A stretch of 64,000 nt of DNA from Porodaedalea pini (Eukaryota; Basidiomycota; Agaricomycetes; Hymenochaetales; Hymenochaetaceae), in contig NBAY01000104.1 in NCBI GenBank assembly GCA_002794775.1, forward strand, positions 33,845 to 97,844, in the 5' to 3' direction. Under the pieces are notes generated by a model. That model was given only the letters and a program-made list of their open reading frames with translations. It had not been told where the DNA came from and did no database searches. The translations under genes and the position numbers were made by a program. This document shows positions 12,676-24,954 of this stretch, piece after piece (position 1 is the first letter of the stretch; every line of letters begins with the position of its first letter).

Positions 12676-13466
12676 AGGACCCCCGGCAATCCACAAAAAT
12701 GCCTGCCCCAGGAGGGGGGGTCGTTAGGTGGCTTTTTTTTTGCCAAATTTGGGTCCATTTTATCTGGTTTGGGCCTGGCGTATGAGTTTTTTGAAAAAAT
12801 TAGCCGGATTTTTGACCTAGGCCTTCCTTTTTTTTTCCGCGCTCCAATATTAATCCTGTGCGCATTTCCCTCAGCATTTTGCTTTGCTTTTTATGCACTG
12901 AAGGGAGTGATTGTGTATTAGTTACAGTAGCAGCACTAATATAATATCAATGTTTCTTTCCTAAACTCCTTCATCACGGCCAAAAAATGAATCTCTTTTC
13001 TTTTTGACCACAGGATGTGTCTCGGATGATGCATATGTAAGGCCACAGCCTATTCATTTGTAGTCTTGCCATTCTCTGGTATTCATCGTGAATCGTCACG
13101 TCGTCTGGTTCAGTTGATGTTCTTTGATAGGAGTTACTGTTCATTTTTGCTTAGATAACAACACTTTTTTTTTGGAGTACATCGTAGAGATTTGCACTTG
13201 TAATTATATCCCAATACAGTAAATTTATATTATTTTAATATTTTAATTCATGCTTGACTAAGCAAGAGTGATCCTGAATCACGCTGTCCCTGCACTGATT
13301 ATCCGGATTGGGGTAGGCTTAAGATAGCTGGCCCAAGGCTCTTGTCTGGATAATTTCTGTGGCCTTCAGCCAAATTTTGACCCAAATTAGCTGGAAAAAC
13401 CTAGGCCTCAGGTCCGAAAATCATCCGGATTGGGTCCATGGGTCTACCTGGATTACCGGGGGTCCT
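12676..13466. mobile_element. Non-autonomous hAT-type DNA transposon (MITE), 791 bp
   Basis: The ends are inverted repeats: AGGACCCCCGGCAATCCA on the left and the reverse complement of AGGACCCCCGGTAATCCA on the right (17 of 18 match). Both ends are flanked by the identical 8-bp GTTTATAG. Subterminal regions also resemble each other in inverted orientation: GGGTCCA and CCTAGGCC motifs occur near both ends. The interior is AT-rich, with no transposase or any ORF over about 60 codons, so it needs a transposase in trans. An 8-bp duplication with T at position 2 and A at position 7 is the hAT hallmark (established knowledge); the superfamily call is inference from that. Confidence 0.85.
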
Positions 13467-13474
13467 GTTTATAG
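13467..13474. repeat. 8-bp target-site duplication, right copy
   Basis: GTTTATAG, identical to 12668-12675. Confidence 0.85.
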
Positions 13475-14049
13475 CCAATCGGACCATGACCGTTTTGGGA
13501 AGGCGCGGGCCGGCGTAAACTGAGCCTTGCAAAGTGGGTCCAAAAAGCCTTTCCTTTCTTTATTTCCATCATGTGTGTTACGGTTTCCATCCTCAGAATC
13601 ATCACGCCGGTGAGACTGCGGCATTGAATTTCACACTTATCCATAGCTTTGTCTGCGGTCGGTGAGTCATGTCTTGTATAACTCATTCTACATATATTCG
13701 CAAAACTAATTTTGCGGCAGTTCCGGCATTTTCATCTTCGGTGAGTACGGTTGTTGCAATACACCCTAGGTATCTTTTTTCACCCTGGCTTTGCTTTACT
13801 CGTCCAATCGGGCGTCTTGCAACAATATTGCACGTCTGTTACTGTACTCTGCGCTTGCCCGCATCCACGAGTTGGCAAAGTTGCTCGCAGGCAAAACGCT
13901 TCCTTTGTCTTTTTGCCCCTGCCTTAGCAGTTGCATGAGCAACATGCCGTCGAGTACGTCATATAGCTCAGTTGAGCGTTACAAAACTGCGACCGGGTTC
14001 TTGTATTTCTATGCGGTGGCTTTCCGTTGTCCATCCTAATCTGCTCCGT
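13475..14049. other. Intergenic upstream of the F-box gene
   Basis: Promoter side of the F-box gene, next to the MITE end. The F-box frame is open upstream to 13972, so an earlier start is possible, but ORFs further upstream look like shadows. Confidence 0.4.
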
Positions 14050-15465
14050 ATGTCCTCTCCAATGGAGCTCGACGCTCCACCGAGAAAGTCCGCTAGCCCG
14101 TTGGAGCATGACCCAGGAGGAATAAGCTCAAGTAGCAGGTCTGAAATTATTTGGTACAACGATTTGCTCACTAGCAGACTCCCCCGTGAAATCATCAGCG
14201 AAGTATTCTCTGTGGCCTGCGACGTCGAAAACGCCGCGGATCATACCTATGAGAACACTACGCTGGCACCGTTGTGTCTATCGCAAGTCTCAAGTCTATG
14301 GCGGGAAGTCGCTATATCAACACCTAGGCTATGGACGCATCTGCATGTTGTTGTTCGACGGGCAGATATCAATTCTGCGCTTGAGCTCGTCAAGCTATGG
14401 GTTCCGCGCTGCAAGCATCGGCCACTCAAGATTGACATTACCTTTAAAGACGAGCAGGGCCCATTCATACTATATCCTGAAGACTCGCTGAACCTGTTCC
14501 GGGTGGTCACCAAAACTGCCGCGCTACTGAGAAGGGGGCTGAACTACGAGCTGGATAAGGCCTATTTTGAAACTCATGTGAAGGCAGGCAGCTCTGGAGT
14601 GCTTCCACTATTAGAAGAAAGGTACCTTTGGTACTATGGTGTAGGCAACGCCCCGAGTAAAGGGGGCCTTCCCAACATACCCCTGTTAGTTCGCGGTGTT
14701 CGCCGCGCAGTAGATGAATTTGGATTTGGGTATCACGAGCCGCTCAGCGCCTCGCTAACGAGGCTTGAGCTCCAGGATACCAACGGCGTCACCTGTCTAT
14801 CCACGACGGAGCTACTCATAATCCTTGCCGAGTTCCGGCAGCTCCGTTACATCTCGGCATACATAGACCATGGGGATATGCCTCCAGCTGAACAAGTGGT
14901 TGCTGTGAACGTGTCGACTTTCAAATTAGCTTGGACGTACACGACAGACCCTGGCGCGCTATTTGATAACCTCCATGCGCCACATATAGAGGAGATGGAA
15001 CTCTCTGGAGACATTCCTGCGGGTGCCGCTTGGAACCATCTTCTACGCTTCTTCGAACGTAGCCGCCCCCCGCTAAGCACACTGGCACTCGAGAATTTCG
15101 ACACGACTGCGGCCGTGACACGCCTGGCTGACTGCCTCGCATTGTGCGACGCACTCGAGAGCCTTTGGCTTGAGGATTGCATTGTCGATGATGAATTCGT
15201 CGCGAGCCTCGGTCGCCGTAATGTTCTGGCCGAAAATAGCGTACTCTCACGATTGCGTATATTTGGCCTTGTTTCTGCAGAGGATATCACGGGTGACTGC
15301 TTAGTTCAAACTTTGCGGAATGCTGACACCACAGAGCTGAAGGAAATATTTGTGTTCGACTGCAACGGCGTACTACAGGAACACTGTGACGCCATCGAGG
15401 AGCAGTACAAAGACACGGCATCACTTTCAGCTATCATAATAACTCCAGGCGAGCCCATCGACTGA
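14050..15465 (+). CDS. F-box protein with leucine-rich C-terminal region (Agaricomycete type)
   Basis: Single-exon gene of 471 residues if started at the ATG of MSSPMELDAPP; an in-frame upstream ATG at 13972 would add 26 residues of weaker quality. An F-box-like motif spans about residues 45-95: SRLPREIISEVFSVACD, then LSQVSSLWREVAISTPRLWT, the pattern of the very large F-box families of mushrooms. F-box proteins recruit substrates to the SCF ubiquitin ligase through Skp1 (established knowledge). The rest has irregular leucine-rich strands (LEEMELSG-, LESLWLEDCIV-, LSRLRIFGL-like segments), suggesting a substrate-binding LRR solenoid. No substrate can be inferred. Such genes are often lineage-specific and may be dispensable. 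Confidence 0.8.
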   Translation: MSSPMELDAPPRKSASPLEHDPGGISSSSRSEIIWYNDLLTSRLPREIISEVFSVACDVENAADHTYENTTLAPLCLSQVSSLWREVAISTPRLWTHLHVVVRRADINSALELVKLWVPRCKHRPLKIDITFKDEQGPFILYPEDSLNLFRVVTKTAALLRRGLNYELDKAYFETHVKAGSSGVLPLLEERYLWYYGVGNAPSKGGLPNIPLLVRGVRRAVDEFGFGYHEPLSASLTRLELQDTNGVTCLSTTELLIILAEFRQLRYISAYIDHGDMPPAEQVVAVNVSTFKLAWTYTTDPGALFDNLHAPHIEEMELSGDIPAGAAWNHLLRFFERSRPPLSTLALENFDTTAAVTRLADCLALCDALESLWLEDCIVDDEFVASLGRRNVLAENSVLSRLRIFGLVSAEDITGDCLVQTLRNADTTELKEIFVFDCNGVLQEHCDAIEEQYKDTASLSAIIITPGEPID

Positions 15466-15957
15466 AGCAGCCTTCAGCGCCACTGCAGTTTTCGTAGTTT
15501 TTCCCCTATAAGCTTCGCTTTTCTGTCATAATATCAGTGTACGGTCTTCTTTTATTTGTGGTTCCTCAACATACATACGCCTCCCATGGTTCGTCGAAAA
15601 TATTAACTGTAAATATGGTAGGGCACACGGGGAGACGAAATATAATCAAGTGTGTTGTGCTTGCACTTTGCGGTCTACAATGGTAAAAAATGCAAAGTTG
15701 CTACGACGCCTTATTCGAGTTCTCTTTGCTGGCGAACCTGGGTTCAAGGGGCATGAAAGCGGAGCGTGTCACAACGACGGCGAGCGACGCGACCATGGCC
15801 CAGCATGCTGTTTTGTTGTATGACTCACGCGATGATTATCTACGAGAGCATATGGTCGCAATTTACAACCAGTTGCTCTTCCCAAAATCTTTCCTCGCAT
15901 CTCCTTGAATTTGTTCTACTTCCTCAAGCTCAATAGCGTTGGAGGTTGAAGAGCAAC
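15466..15957. other. Intergenic, no supported gene
   Basis: 3' flank of the F-box gene and promoter of the oxygenase gene. A 72-codon plus-strand ORF at 15690-15908 has no recognisable features and is not called. Confidence 0.45.
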
Positions 15958-17470
15958 ATGGCCGTGTCTTTGGCAAGGGCGTTTCTGACGCGCGCTATGG
16001 CAACTCTGACAAGAAATCGCTTTCAGTCCATTCATTATACGTCCGAAGGCGCTGTCACGATCTCGTATCCGACTCTGCAATCTTCTCCTCTGTCACTGCA
16101 GGCATCCATTGGTAAATGATTTGACTTCCAACTGTGAAAACGCCTCTTGACCTGTGTTCGAAAGAGAGGGCTTTCGGCTCCGATCCGAAAGCACTGGGCA
16201 TTATTGTCGTCAAAGACCTTCCCTCGGACTACACTGCTAAGCGGGAGCGCCTTTTGAAGCTAGCAGATCGATTTGCGAGTTTGACAGAAAGCTCGAAGGA
16301 GAAATACGTTGACCCAAGAAGCCATTACAGGTGTGTTTTCTGCGGTCTCGTTTGTCAACTTAACCTCATTGCCAGTTAGTCATGGTTGGTCGCATGGCAA
16401 GGTAACGTGTGCTAGGCATTTCAGCGACGGACGTCTTACCCGATTCACCGATCTAAGGAAATCATGAATGGCAAGCCAGGCAAGTTTCGCACCACTCCAA
16501 AATTTCTCGGGGAACTCAAGGTTAGTAGATACCTTGAAGGGCTCCTATTATGCAAATCCCTTGATCGATAGTCCTTCTGTGGGTTCCCTCGAGAAGCAAA
16601 CTTATCCAGAATATTATGGTAACAACATCTGTATGTGGTACTCGGATTTGGAGGAAACAAAACTTTGATTTTTGAGCGTTATTCACTCGCAGGGCCAGCT
16701 GCGGATGAGGCCGGTGTGGAAGGGTTTGAAGAGGCGTTTAAGGATCTTGGGAGGGTTGTCTACGAAGTTGGTTGCGACCTGGCTGCTGCCTGTCAACCCT
16801 TCGGTACGTGCCTTGCGAGCGCGTGTATTACAGCCAGTATTGCTTACTTTCACTCAACTATAGCCTCCGAACACCTTTCAGACCGCTCGCTTTCTCTACC
16901 TGACCTTATCTCGAAGCAGACAACGAAAGCACGCCTGCTCCATTATTTCCCGCCGAACTCAGAGAACTCAATTCCTGCAGAAGATGAGCCCATCGACAGT
17001 TGGTGCGGTTTCCACCTTGACCATTCGCTTCTTACGGGTCTCTGTTCAGTTGGGTTCACACTTCTTTACCCACCTCTACATCTCTCAACCTAGTGTTTGT
17101 GCAGGCTATGTTCCTCTCTCACGAGCCGAATGAACCTCCGAAGATCGTGGGCTCTCCTTCCTCGCAGTCCGGTCTCTATATTCGCTCGCGCGGCGGAAAT
17201 CTCACCAAGGTGTCTATCCCAGCCGACTGTCTTGCTTTCCAGACGGGAGAGGCGTTAGAACTCGCGACTGGCGGGAAGTTGCGTGCAACGCCTCATTGCG
17301 TACGTGTCGGTGCGGGGGAGGGAGCGCAACGGGTGTCGCGTGAGACGTTCGCACTCTTTATGCAGCCTGAGACACACCAGCTGGTTGGACCGGATGAAAC
17401 TTTCGGCCAGTTTAGTAGGCGAATTTTCAATGAACATTATCAAGACACACTTGCCCCCGCGGCCGCTTAG
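15958..17470 (+). CDS. 2-oxoglutarate/Fe(II)-dependent oxygenase-like protein (isopenicillin N synthase-like fold)
   Basis: About 400 residues in roughly six exons. The N-terminal half matches the DIOX_N region (ALGIIVVKDLP, LLKLADRFASLTESSKEKY, then SHGWSHGKE). The double-stranded beta-helix carries a likely iron triad: His and Asp in CGFHLDHSLLTGL and a distal His in LRATPHCVRV. The downstream Arg in SRETFALFM is where the 2-oxoglutarate-binding R-x-S usually sits; here the sequence is R-E-T. The first 25 residues (MAVSLARAFLTRAMATLTRN) are Arg-rich, lack acidic residues and look like a mitochondrial targeting peptide. An internal Met at residue 14 could give a second form. The enzyme's substrate is unknown. 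The gene is convergent with ATG26, with 225 bp between stops. Confidence 0.75.
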
Positions 17471-17695
17471 TCCTCGGAAATGGTACTTGCTGGGGGAGTA
17501 GAAATCCGTATATATTGTGAATCATGTAAAATAAGGTATACAGTTGCGGGGCTATTAAAGACAAGTGGACAATAACACGCACATATCTAATCTAAAAGCA
17601 GAGAAATAACATACAAACACGGTATGAATGGATAACACTATAACGAAGACAATTATACAAGATGCAGCATGAAACATGGCCTGGATATTCAAAAA

Positions 17696-20600
17696 TTAGA
17701 TCCGTGAATTATTCTTCGGCGAGCTAGGCTGTAATGCTTCGGGCAACACCGAGAGGACGGCAGCGGCAAGGCTGTTACGCTTTGAGGTGGGCGACTGAGT
17801 ACGCAGCTCGCTACTGTGACGGGAAGAGCGCCTGTCGTCCGAATCAGAGATAACGCTCCAGTCTTCACTATGCGCTTCTTGAGCATCGAAGTAGCTATTA
17901 GCCGAGCTTTGCGGAGAAGAGAAGGAAGTCGAAAAGGTCGCACTTCGCGAACGTTGATTCTCGCGGATCGTCTCGCTTTCCTCTGCTTCAATACCCGTAC
18001 GAGACGCCTTAATGAGACTCCTGGCATATTCCAAGTCTCGGTAGATGGATTCTATTGCTGTTGCGACACCATTTTCCTGTAAGTCCGATTTATTAGTTTA
18101 TGATCTATATGGAGAAAATCAAATAACTCACCGAGCGGATGTTCTCTCCTACAAGCCTCGCCTTCGCGATTTGTTTCTCGTCTGTCGTCGCTAGGGTAAG
18201 AGCATCCGCCAAACCTTCGACAGTCAGCTTGCGAACGCAAGAACCGACACCAAGTGCCTCGACACGATCGCCCCAGAAGAATTGATCTCCGAAGAATGGC
18301 TTTATGATAGTTGGTATTCCAGCACGAAGGCTTGCACCCGTGGTTCCTGCGCCTCCATGATGACAGGCCGCCTCTATGCGCTTGAAAAGCCAATCGTGCG
18401 GAATAGATTTGACCGCATATATCTGCGGCGGAAGCGGCATCTCCGGGTCCGATACATCGGTGCCTTTCTTCGCTTGAAGACGATCAGACCATCCCTTCGA
18501 CAAAATAGCATGCACGCCGCTTCGCGCAATGGCCTCGATGACGCAGCGTGTCATGGCATCTGGATCGGAAACAACTATACTTCCGAAACCAATATACACG
18601 ACTTTCTTCTCCGCTTGATGCGCTGAGTCGATAAAATCGACTAGGTCCTTTGGAGGAGTCCATTTCGCAGGGCTGACGTCAGCATCGTCTAAGAACCAGT
18701 AACCTATGGCGAAGGCAATGTGAATCATCCAAGATCAAAGGTACGAAAAGAAGTTCATTTACCGGTGACTCGAATCCACTCTGGCCAATCCAAAGGAGGT
18801 GGGACCACTGTCGGACTAAAGTTATAAAGGAAGGGAACCTTGTGTGGTTCAAGTTTGTCTAGGTTAGTGCTTGGCATTCCCAGCGTTTCTCGCCTCCAAC
18901 GGTTTATCTGTCCGGCAGTTGCTCGCCAGAAGACTTGATCGAACATTACATACGACTACAAAAAGCATGAGAGCATGTTGCAGAATGATACGAGGCGTAG
19001 CCTTACCATGTAATTGTACCCGCCCCCCATCTTGTGCTCCGGCACAGCGAAAGCATGAGGATACGCTCGAGTCCTTGTCCAAGTCATAGTAAATGCTCTA
19101 TAGAATGGAATTCGGAGCGCTTCCGCTATATGGATGCCAGCCATTGCACTCGGACTTTCGATCAGCACATCGGTGCCTTGGCAAGCATCCCAAGATGTTT
19201 TCAGTAGGTCATCAATCCATCCTCGGAACTTCTGTATGCCTTCCTTCAAGAATGAAACGGTGAACATGCCATTCTCGACACAAATGCGCATGAGTTCAGC
19301 TGGGTCTCCGCCAACGTATCCAAACTCTATGCCATGCGACTCGACCCATTCTTTGAACTCGCCGTGCGTTGCGATACGTACTTTGTGGCCATCTGCCATG
19401 AGGCCCTTCGCAAGTGCAATGTACGGCTGCACGTCACCTCTCGAGCCGATAGTCAGGCACGTAAAATGTAGCGGCTGACGTGGCTTGAATGTTAAGAAGG
19501 TCGACGATGTTGACGTGAACATAACCGCCGGCAGATCCTCTGCTGTGGATTCTACAGGTAATTTCGGATCTTCGTCACCAAATAGCGACGCCGGCTCAAG
19601 TTCCTCCAACATAAGTGCGTCGCGCTCCGCGTTGCTTGCATTCTGCAATACTCTGCTAGTCGACCTGTGGTGTACAATCTCCATCTGACGCTCAAGGAGA
19701 TTGACGAACGCCGTGCGGCGGTCGGCCGAGCCAAATTCGAAGAACAGTTCCTCATGGCCTTTGATTATGACTACGAGTCCCACATGTCCAAATCGGTATG
19801 CCTTCGTTTTCTCCAGCGAGAGGATGTCACGAATAGGCAGTTGCATCCTGGTTCTTGTTGCTAAGGGACCACTTGACTTGAAGCAAAAGAAATTGGTTGA
19901 GACATAGATGCGACCGTACGTGGGCAATAGTCTGAATAGATAACCCTGGAAGTCTAATTGTGGGATTAGTAGCTCATCACCTTTACGAATAATGTCATGA
20001 ACGTACATCCAAGCAAAAGCTCTCTTTCATCAAAAGCAAATGTTGTACGGAATTTTTCAACAACTTCCGGCTCTGCTGCATTTCTGGCTTCTAAGATGCT
20101 AAAGCCAAAGTCCGAAGAACCGCGCTCTCCAGGACGGGAAGAGGATGACACGTTGGAAACAACTTCGGAAACGCCCTTCTGCCCAATATTTGCGCCGGAC
20201 GAAAAGGCCGACGGTGAAGCAAATACGCGGCGAGGGCCACGCAGCCACGTAGGTACTCCCCACGAAGCTGTACTAATAGAGCTGTCTCTAGACGCTATGG
20301 GGACGAGCTCTGAAGGAGGAGAAGGCGGAGGCGGGTAGGTATGTGCAAAGTCGACACTCTTGACCGCAGCGATTACTGCAGTGTCAGGCTGAGCGCGCAG
20401 CGCGGCAGCAAACTCACTTGATTCAGCCGTTGTAGTCTGATCGGATGTGCCAGATCGGATTGACTGAGAACTAAGAGCTGAGGGTGATGAAACCAAAGGG
20501 CCGGACTGTCGTAGTACTGTAGTGGGTTCTTGTGCCCTTGTTTGGACACTACTCTGAGTTGGAGTGGGCTCCGTAGATCCAGATTCAGACTGGAAGGGGC

Positions 20601-22900
20601 GGAGCAACGACGCAAGCTTCAATCCGTAGCCGCTTCTGTTACTCTGCTCAGTCGATAAGGATGTCACTCGATCTCCTGGTACCGCAGCATGCGTAGTGTC
20701 GTGGACAACCTCGGTAGCACCAAGTGCGACGTGCGCGAAGGGTTTGTACGTCTTGACCGCATCGCGAATCTGATCTAAGGCAGCGGCGATATTGTGGAAG
20801 TACGCAAAGAAATATGAGTCATAGGAGTCGCCCGAGGGTCTTTCCTCCTGATCGATGACTTTGACCTCGATAGTCTCACTGAAGTCCATGGCGGATGATC
20901 TATCAACGTCCACAATAACTGAGTAAGGAATCGCAATCTGAATGAGAAGTAAGATTAGTCCTTCAAAAACCCTGTCGAGCATCAATGCCATACTTTCACG
21001 CTCTCTCCCACATTCTGGGCTTTGAAAATGACCTTGCGTATAGCCTTCACCCATTCCTCTCGACTAGGGACTGAATCGGCCATAATAGTGATTATTTTCT
21101 GGTTTGTACGTATTCGGAAGCCTTTCTCCTGCATATGGTCGCATGAAACTGCATACCGCAAGTCAACGACACCGTGAGGGAAATAAGGATCCTAATACAT
21201 TGTAAGATAGAGTTGCAGGTAAGGGAGCAACGCGACATACGGAGGACGACTGATACCAGGACAGGACGTCATTCTTGAGAACAAACCAGTGTTTTACCCA
21301 TCGCTTTGTTCGCTGTGTCTTCTTGTTCAAGGAACCCGATTTGAGCACCTGATCTTCACGCGAAGGCAGATGCGCAAAGAAACACAAGTGGGAGTTCGTC
21401 AGGTACATGTATCCCTGGAGAACTAGTTCTATTGTTTAGCTTTGTCCAAGCTCGTCACGAGGACAACAACTCACGAACTGAGCGAAGCAACCAGCAAGGC
21501 AGTTCTAGAAAGTATCTCTGAGTTATCCTTCTTGGCATAAACAGGCAAATGTAGCATACCTGCAACGACTTCGTTGATTTCATTAAGACCAAAGACGTCC
21601 TTGAGCTTCTCAGCTAGCATTGTCCGTCGCTTGACACGTACAGTCGCCAAACTAGAACTCCGCGCCATCTGTGTTCGATGAAACTGCGAGTGGCGGCTCA
21701 TCTTTTCTGCAGGTGAACATTTCGCAGCCGCAGCCTGTTCGATACGCTGAGAATGGTCACTAATGCGGCTTGACGATCGAGGTTCAATGGGCGTCGTCTC
21801 GAAGTCTTCGTCTTCATCGGATACGTTTCCCTCTTCCTCCTCGCTCGAGGGAACCGGAGAGAAATACCCCACTCCCTTCCCCTTCCCCTTCATCGTCCCT
21901 GCTGTCGTTGGCGATTCGTATTTTCGAGAACGTGCGATGGGTCTATGGATGGTATGTATAGACGATGCGAGTGGTGGACCTACAAAGCACAGCATATTAG
22001 ATGTCGCTTGGCACTGCGGATTGTGATAGACGGACACACCTGATTGATCTTCTTCACTACTGTCAGAGTTCGCAGCAGTCGGGGGAATTGCCTCGTCGTC
22101 ATTCTCAGGCTCGTCTGTCCAGGGCATGGCCTGGATGGCTTGAATGAGCGTCTGAGTTCCCGCGCGCATCTGGTGAAACACGTGTAAGATGTACGAATCA
22201 TGTAAGAGTATACTAGAGGAGACGGACGGAGCCAAACGTCTTGAGTGCCTCCAACGACGGGCGACGCAGAGGTGTCGGAGGTGGCGAAGGCGACCGGGGG
22301 CGTATGAACGGAGAATCATCGAGAGCGAAGGACGCATGGCGCACATTGGATGTTGAGCGAGAGGTGAGTGAAGGCCTTGACGGACTGGAGCGCGTTTCAT
22401 CTGATTAAATCAATTCATCAGGTTAGTGAGCTTAATTTCCGAGCACGCGAGGAGCACCAAGGCCAATGACCAACATGAAGCACATCGACCGCCCTCCGTA
22501 CATTAGCAATAATTGAACACATACCGGCTCTTTCTTCCATCAGATCTCGCTCTTTTCCCTTTCCCTTTCTGCTCAGACTAAGGAAGCGGCGCGGGTCCGC
22601 CGTGGTTAGGCTCATGGAAAGTCTGCCGCCACTCTGTTGCGGTTGCTGCTGCTGCGATACATTATTATCGCGCCTCGGGCTTGAGTTGGTTCCGAGTACA
22701 CTGCTGCCAAGCTTTACCGCGGTCTGTTCGACACGTTTGATAACCGTCTTGGTCCTGGGGATGCTAGGGGCGCGTATGCGCGAGGACAGAGCAGCGGACT
22801 CGTCACCGGGCTGTTCGAGTCCGAGAGCTTGCGCAGATGTGTCAATGGTCGTTCCCCTGGTGGGATTCTGGGGAAGCGGCACTGGGGCCTCACCCGACAT
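17696..22900 (-). CDS. ATG26: Sterol 3-beta-glucosyltransferase with GRAM and PH domains (ATG26/UGT51 type)
   Basis: UDP-glucose:sterol glucosyltransferase, making sterol glucosides at membranes; in some yeasts it is needed for pexophagy (established knowledge). Start chosen at the ATG of [12 protein letters not shown] (22900); an in-frame ATG at 23017 would add a less typical leader. Order: Ser-rich N-terminus, GRAM 1 ([19 protein letters not shown] ... [16 protein letters not shown]), PH domain ([20 protein letters not shown] ... [13 protein letters not shown]), low-complexity linker, GRAM 2 ([15 protein letters not shown]), then GT28-type glycosyltransferase ([21 protein letters not shown]-terminal donor-site motif [18 protein letters not shown] and [12 protein letters not shown]). 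A Ser-rich tail ends at the TAA at 17696-17698. Roughly a dozen short introns. Full domain set, apparently intact. On identity I am confident; exon joins at 21.4-22.4 kb are approximate. Confidence 0.93.
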
Positions 22901-23556
22901 CGTGGGGGATGCAAGGACGCGTAATGCTCTTCGAGAACACTGTACAGTGAGCTGCTCAGCTTTGCACCGGAATAACGCCCAAGCGCTCCTAAGGTAGAGG
23001 AAAGTTAAACTCAACAAGCTGTGACGCGCGTGGTACTGACCTTACTTTCCTTTTTTAGCGACACACATGATGACAGAATAAACTTTTCAACTGGACACAA
23101 GCTCACATTTCAGCCTCATAGTTCAGAAATATGCAGTTTTGGTCAAGTTATTTTAGGGAAAAGACTTTTTTGTTCCAAACATCACAGAATCAAATGAGCA
23201 GCATTCTGATGAACTTTGAAAATTTTGACCTCGAGATTTTTGCCGCTCTCGGCTAATTCCATTTGACAAATAAATTCTAAATATAGTAATTTATTATATT
23301 ACTAATGCAAAGGACTGAATCATATTCAAGCTCAGTGGATTAATAGGTGGTATCATGGTCACAGGGTCTTAATCAAGAGGATTATAGCTGAAATGGCTGC
23401 TGCCAGCATATAATCTACAGTATACTTCGACATTCCGGCAGTCCTCCAAAAACATTTTTTTTCGACATCACGATTTTTGCTGCTAGGGTCCTTCCTAATG
23501 GGGAAAAGTAAATAAAGTTTAGGTTGTGACATTGATGTGACAAGCTTGTCTTAATA
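22901..23556. other. AT-rich intergenic region
   Basis: Upstream of ATG26 and start of a repeat-rich patch. Contains a short AT palindrome near 23285-23310 but no ORF or recognised element. Confidence 0.4.
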
Positions 23557-24564
23557 TTGAACCGACGAAGGCCCTTTTGCCCACAGCCACTTGATCTCTT
23601 ACTCCCATCATCCCATCGTGGGAAAGTGAGACCCTCACCCTACACTCTACAACACGTTTTGTGTGCTCGTCCATCGGTTCATCCGATCCTCCCGATGTCT
23701 CCTAGTCGCACTATCCTCTGCTTCAACCTCGTACTTGATCGCATTTTGACAGCGATCATACAGCTTCGCGCATCCGTGGTGACGCCCCTGTGTCACCCCC
23801 CATCCCTACGTCTTCGTACCGTCCCCCCTGTCCGTCGACAGCGACATCGCAAGCACCGTTCCAAGCGCATCTCCCATAATCGCCGCTTTCTACAAGCTCT
23901 CGAACACATCACCACAGTCATCAAATATCGACAAGACATCCTTGCCTATCAACGGCAAAAGTCCCTTCCCAACCCATCCACTGCCTCCTCCCCTATGTCA
24001 GTGGAATTCATCTTGGACTCATCACCGGCCCTGGCAGGCCCCTCGCCCTCGCCACCGCCGTCGTCACCACCTCATCCAACGACGCCACCATCTATACCTT
24101 TCCTAGCTCCACAATCTCAATGGCCTCGCCCCGGCCAACCGATCGTTTCCACCCAATGGCTGCAACACCAGCGGGCTTTGCATCTACCAACTGCGCCCCG
24201 TGTCTATGGACCGGAAGCAACTCAATTCCGTCCACGCCCTCGCCCAGTGTCCCCAGGCCCCTTGGCCCCACCGTCACATACTCACCATGTCCCACAATTT
24301 CCTCCGTCACCACCCCCAGTCCCTCCCACTTGTTTAACCACTATTACTCGTACACATAACACCTCCTCTCGTGTCCCTCAATCTCCCACTCTGCCCCCCT
24401 TTCCACCAATTATTTTACGTCACTCTTCACCTATCAGACAGACTGACGTTTCTACTTTACCTCCCCCCCTCCCACCACTTAAACCTCCCGGCCGTCCACG
24501 CCATCACGACTATTCTCTAAAGCCTGTTAGTGGCTCTCTCTCCCTTTCTAATTTCCCTCGCTAG
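23557..24564 (+). CDS. Hypothetical Pro/Ser/His-rich ORF, doubtful
   Basis: A single open frame of 335 codons with no recognised domain. The first 130 residues are basic (a run rich in Arg/His around VRRQRHRKHRSKRISHN). The remainder is dominated by Pro, Ser, Thr and His without a regular repeat. It lies in a repeat-rich patch with no clear promoter or introns, whereas neighbouring real genes are full of introns. It could be a lineage-specific gene, a gag-like remnant of a mobile element, or a chance ORF kept open by C-rich, TA-poor DNA. No function is proposed. Confidence 0.25.
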   Translation: MNRRRPFCPQPLDLLLPSSHRGKVRPSPYTLQHVLCARPSVHPILPMSPSRTILCFNLVLDRILTAIIQLRASVVTPLCHPPSLRLRTVPPVRRQRHRKHRSKRISHNRRFLQALEHITTVIKYRQDILAYQRQKSLPNPSTASSPMSVEFILDSSPALAGPSPSPPPSSPPHPTTPPSIPFLAPQSQWPRPGQPIVSTQWLQHQRALHLPTAPRVYGPEATQFRPRPRPVSPGPLAPPSHTHHVPQFPPSPPPVPPTCLTTITRTHNTSSRVPQSPTLPPFPPIILRHSSPIRQTDVSTLPPPLPPLKPPGRPRHHDYSLKPVSGSLSLSNFPR

Positions 24565-24666
24565 TTTTAGTTCCGTGCTAGCCATATTACGCTTCTGTTG
24601 AATTAGGTTCCATTGTAGAGTGCGTAGTGCAGAGCAGTGCAATCTTATAAACCCACAGCCACCATC

Positions 24667-24720
24667 AGAAATGACAAATTCTGACAAATTCTGACAAATT
24701 CTGACTAAAATTTGTCAGAA
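24667..24720. repeat. Short tandem and inverted repeat (TGACAAATTC)
   Basis: Three direct copies of TGACAAATTC are followed by TTTGTCAGAATT, so AATTCTGACAAA can pair with its own reverse complement across a spacer that overlaps the direct copies. Confidence 0.6.
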
Positions 24721-24835
24721 TTAGTCACTATTAGTCACTATTAATCAGCCTTCTCTCCGCCGCTTTTGCACCTGCACCCCCTCCCCAAAGCGGTAACTAC
24801 AGCTGCAGATTACAAAACACCCTCAAAGTGGCATC

Positions 24836-24911
24836 TCACAAATCACTCAAACCGGCAACTCTGCAAATCGCTCAAACCGGCAACTCTGCAGATCACTCAA
24901 AGCGGCAGCAT
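24836..24911. repeat. Tandem repeat, about three 25-bp units
   Basis: Units of the form AATCACTCAAACCGGCAACT + CTGCA, with one or two changes per copy; the third copy is partial. Confidence 0.6.
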
Positions 24912-24954
24912 ACACACAACACTTTGAGCTCAAACAACCCATTTCTCACTTGAA

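Noticed and set aside
15690..15908. 72-codon plus ORF before the oxygenase gene
   Set aside because: Composition and context give no sign of coding function.
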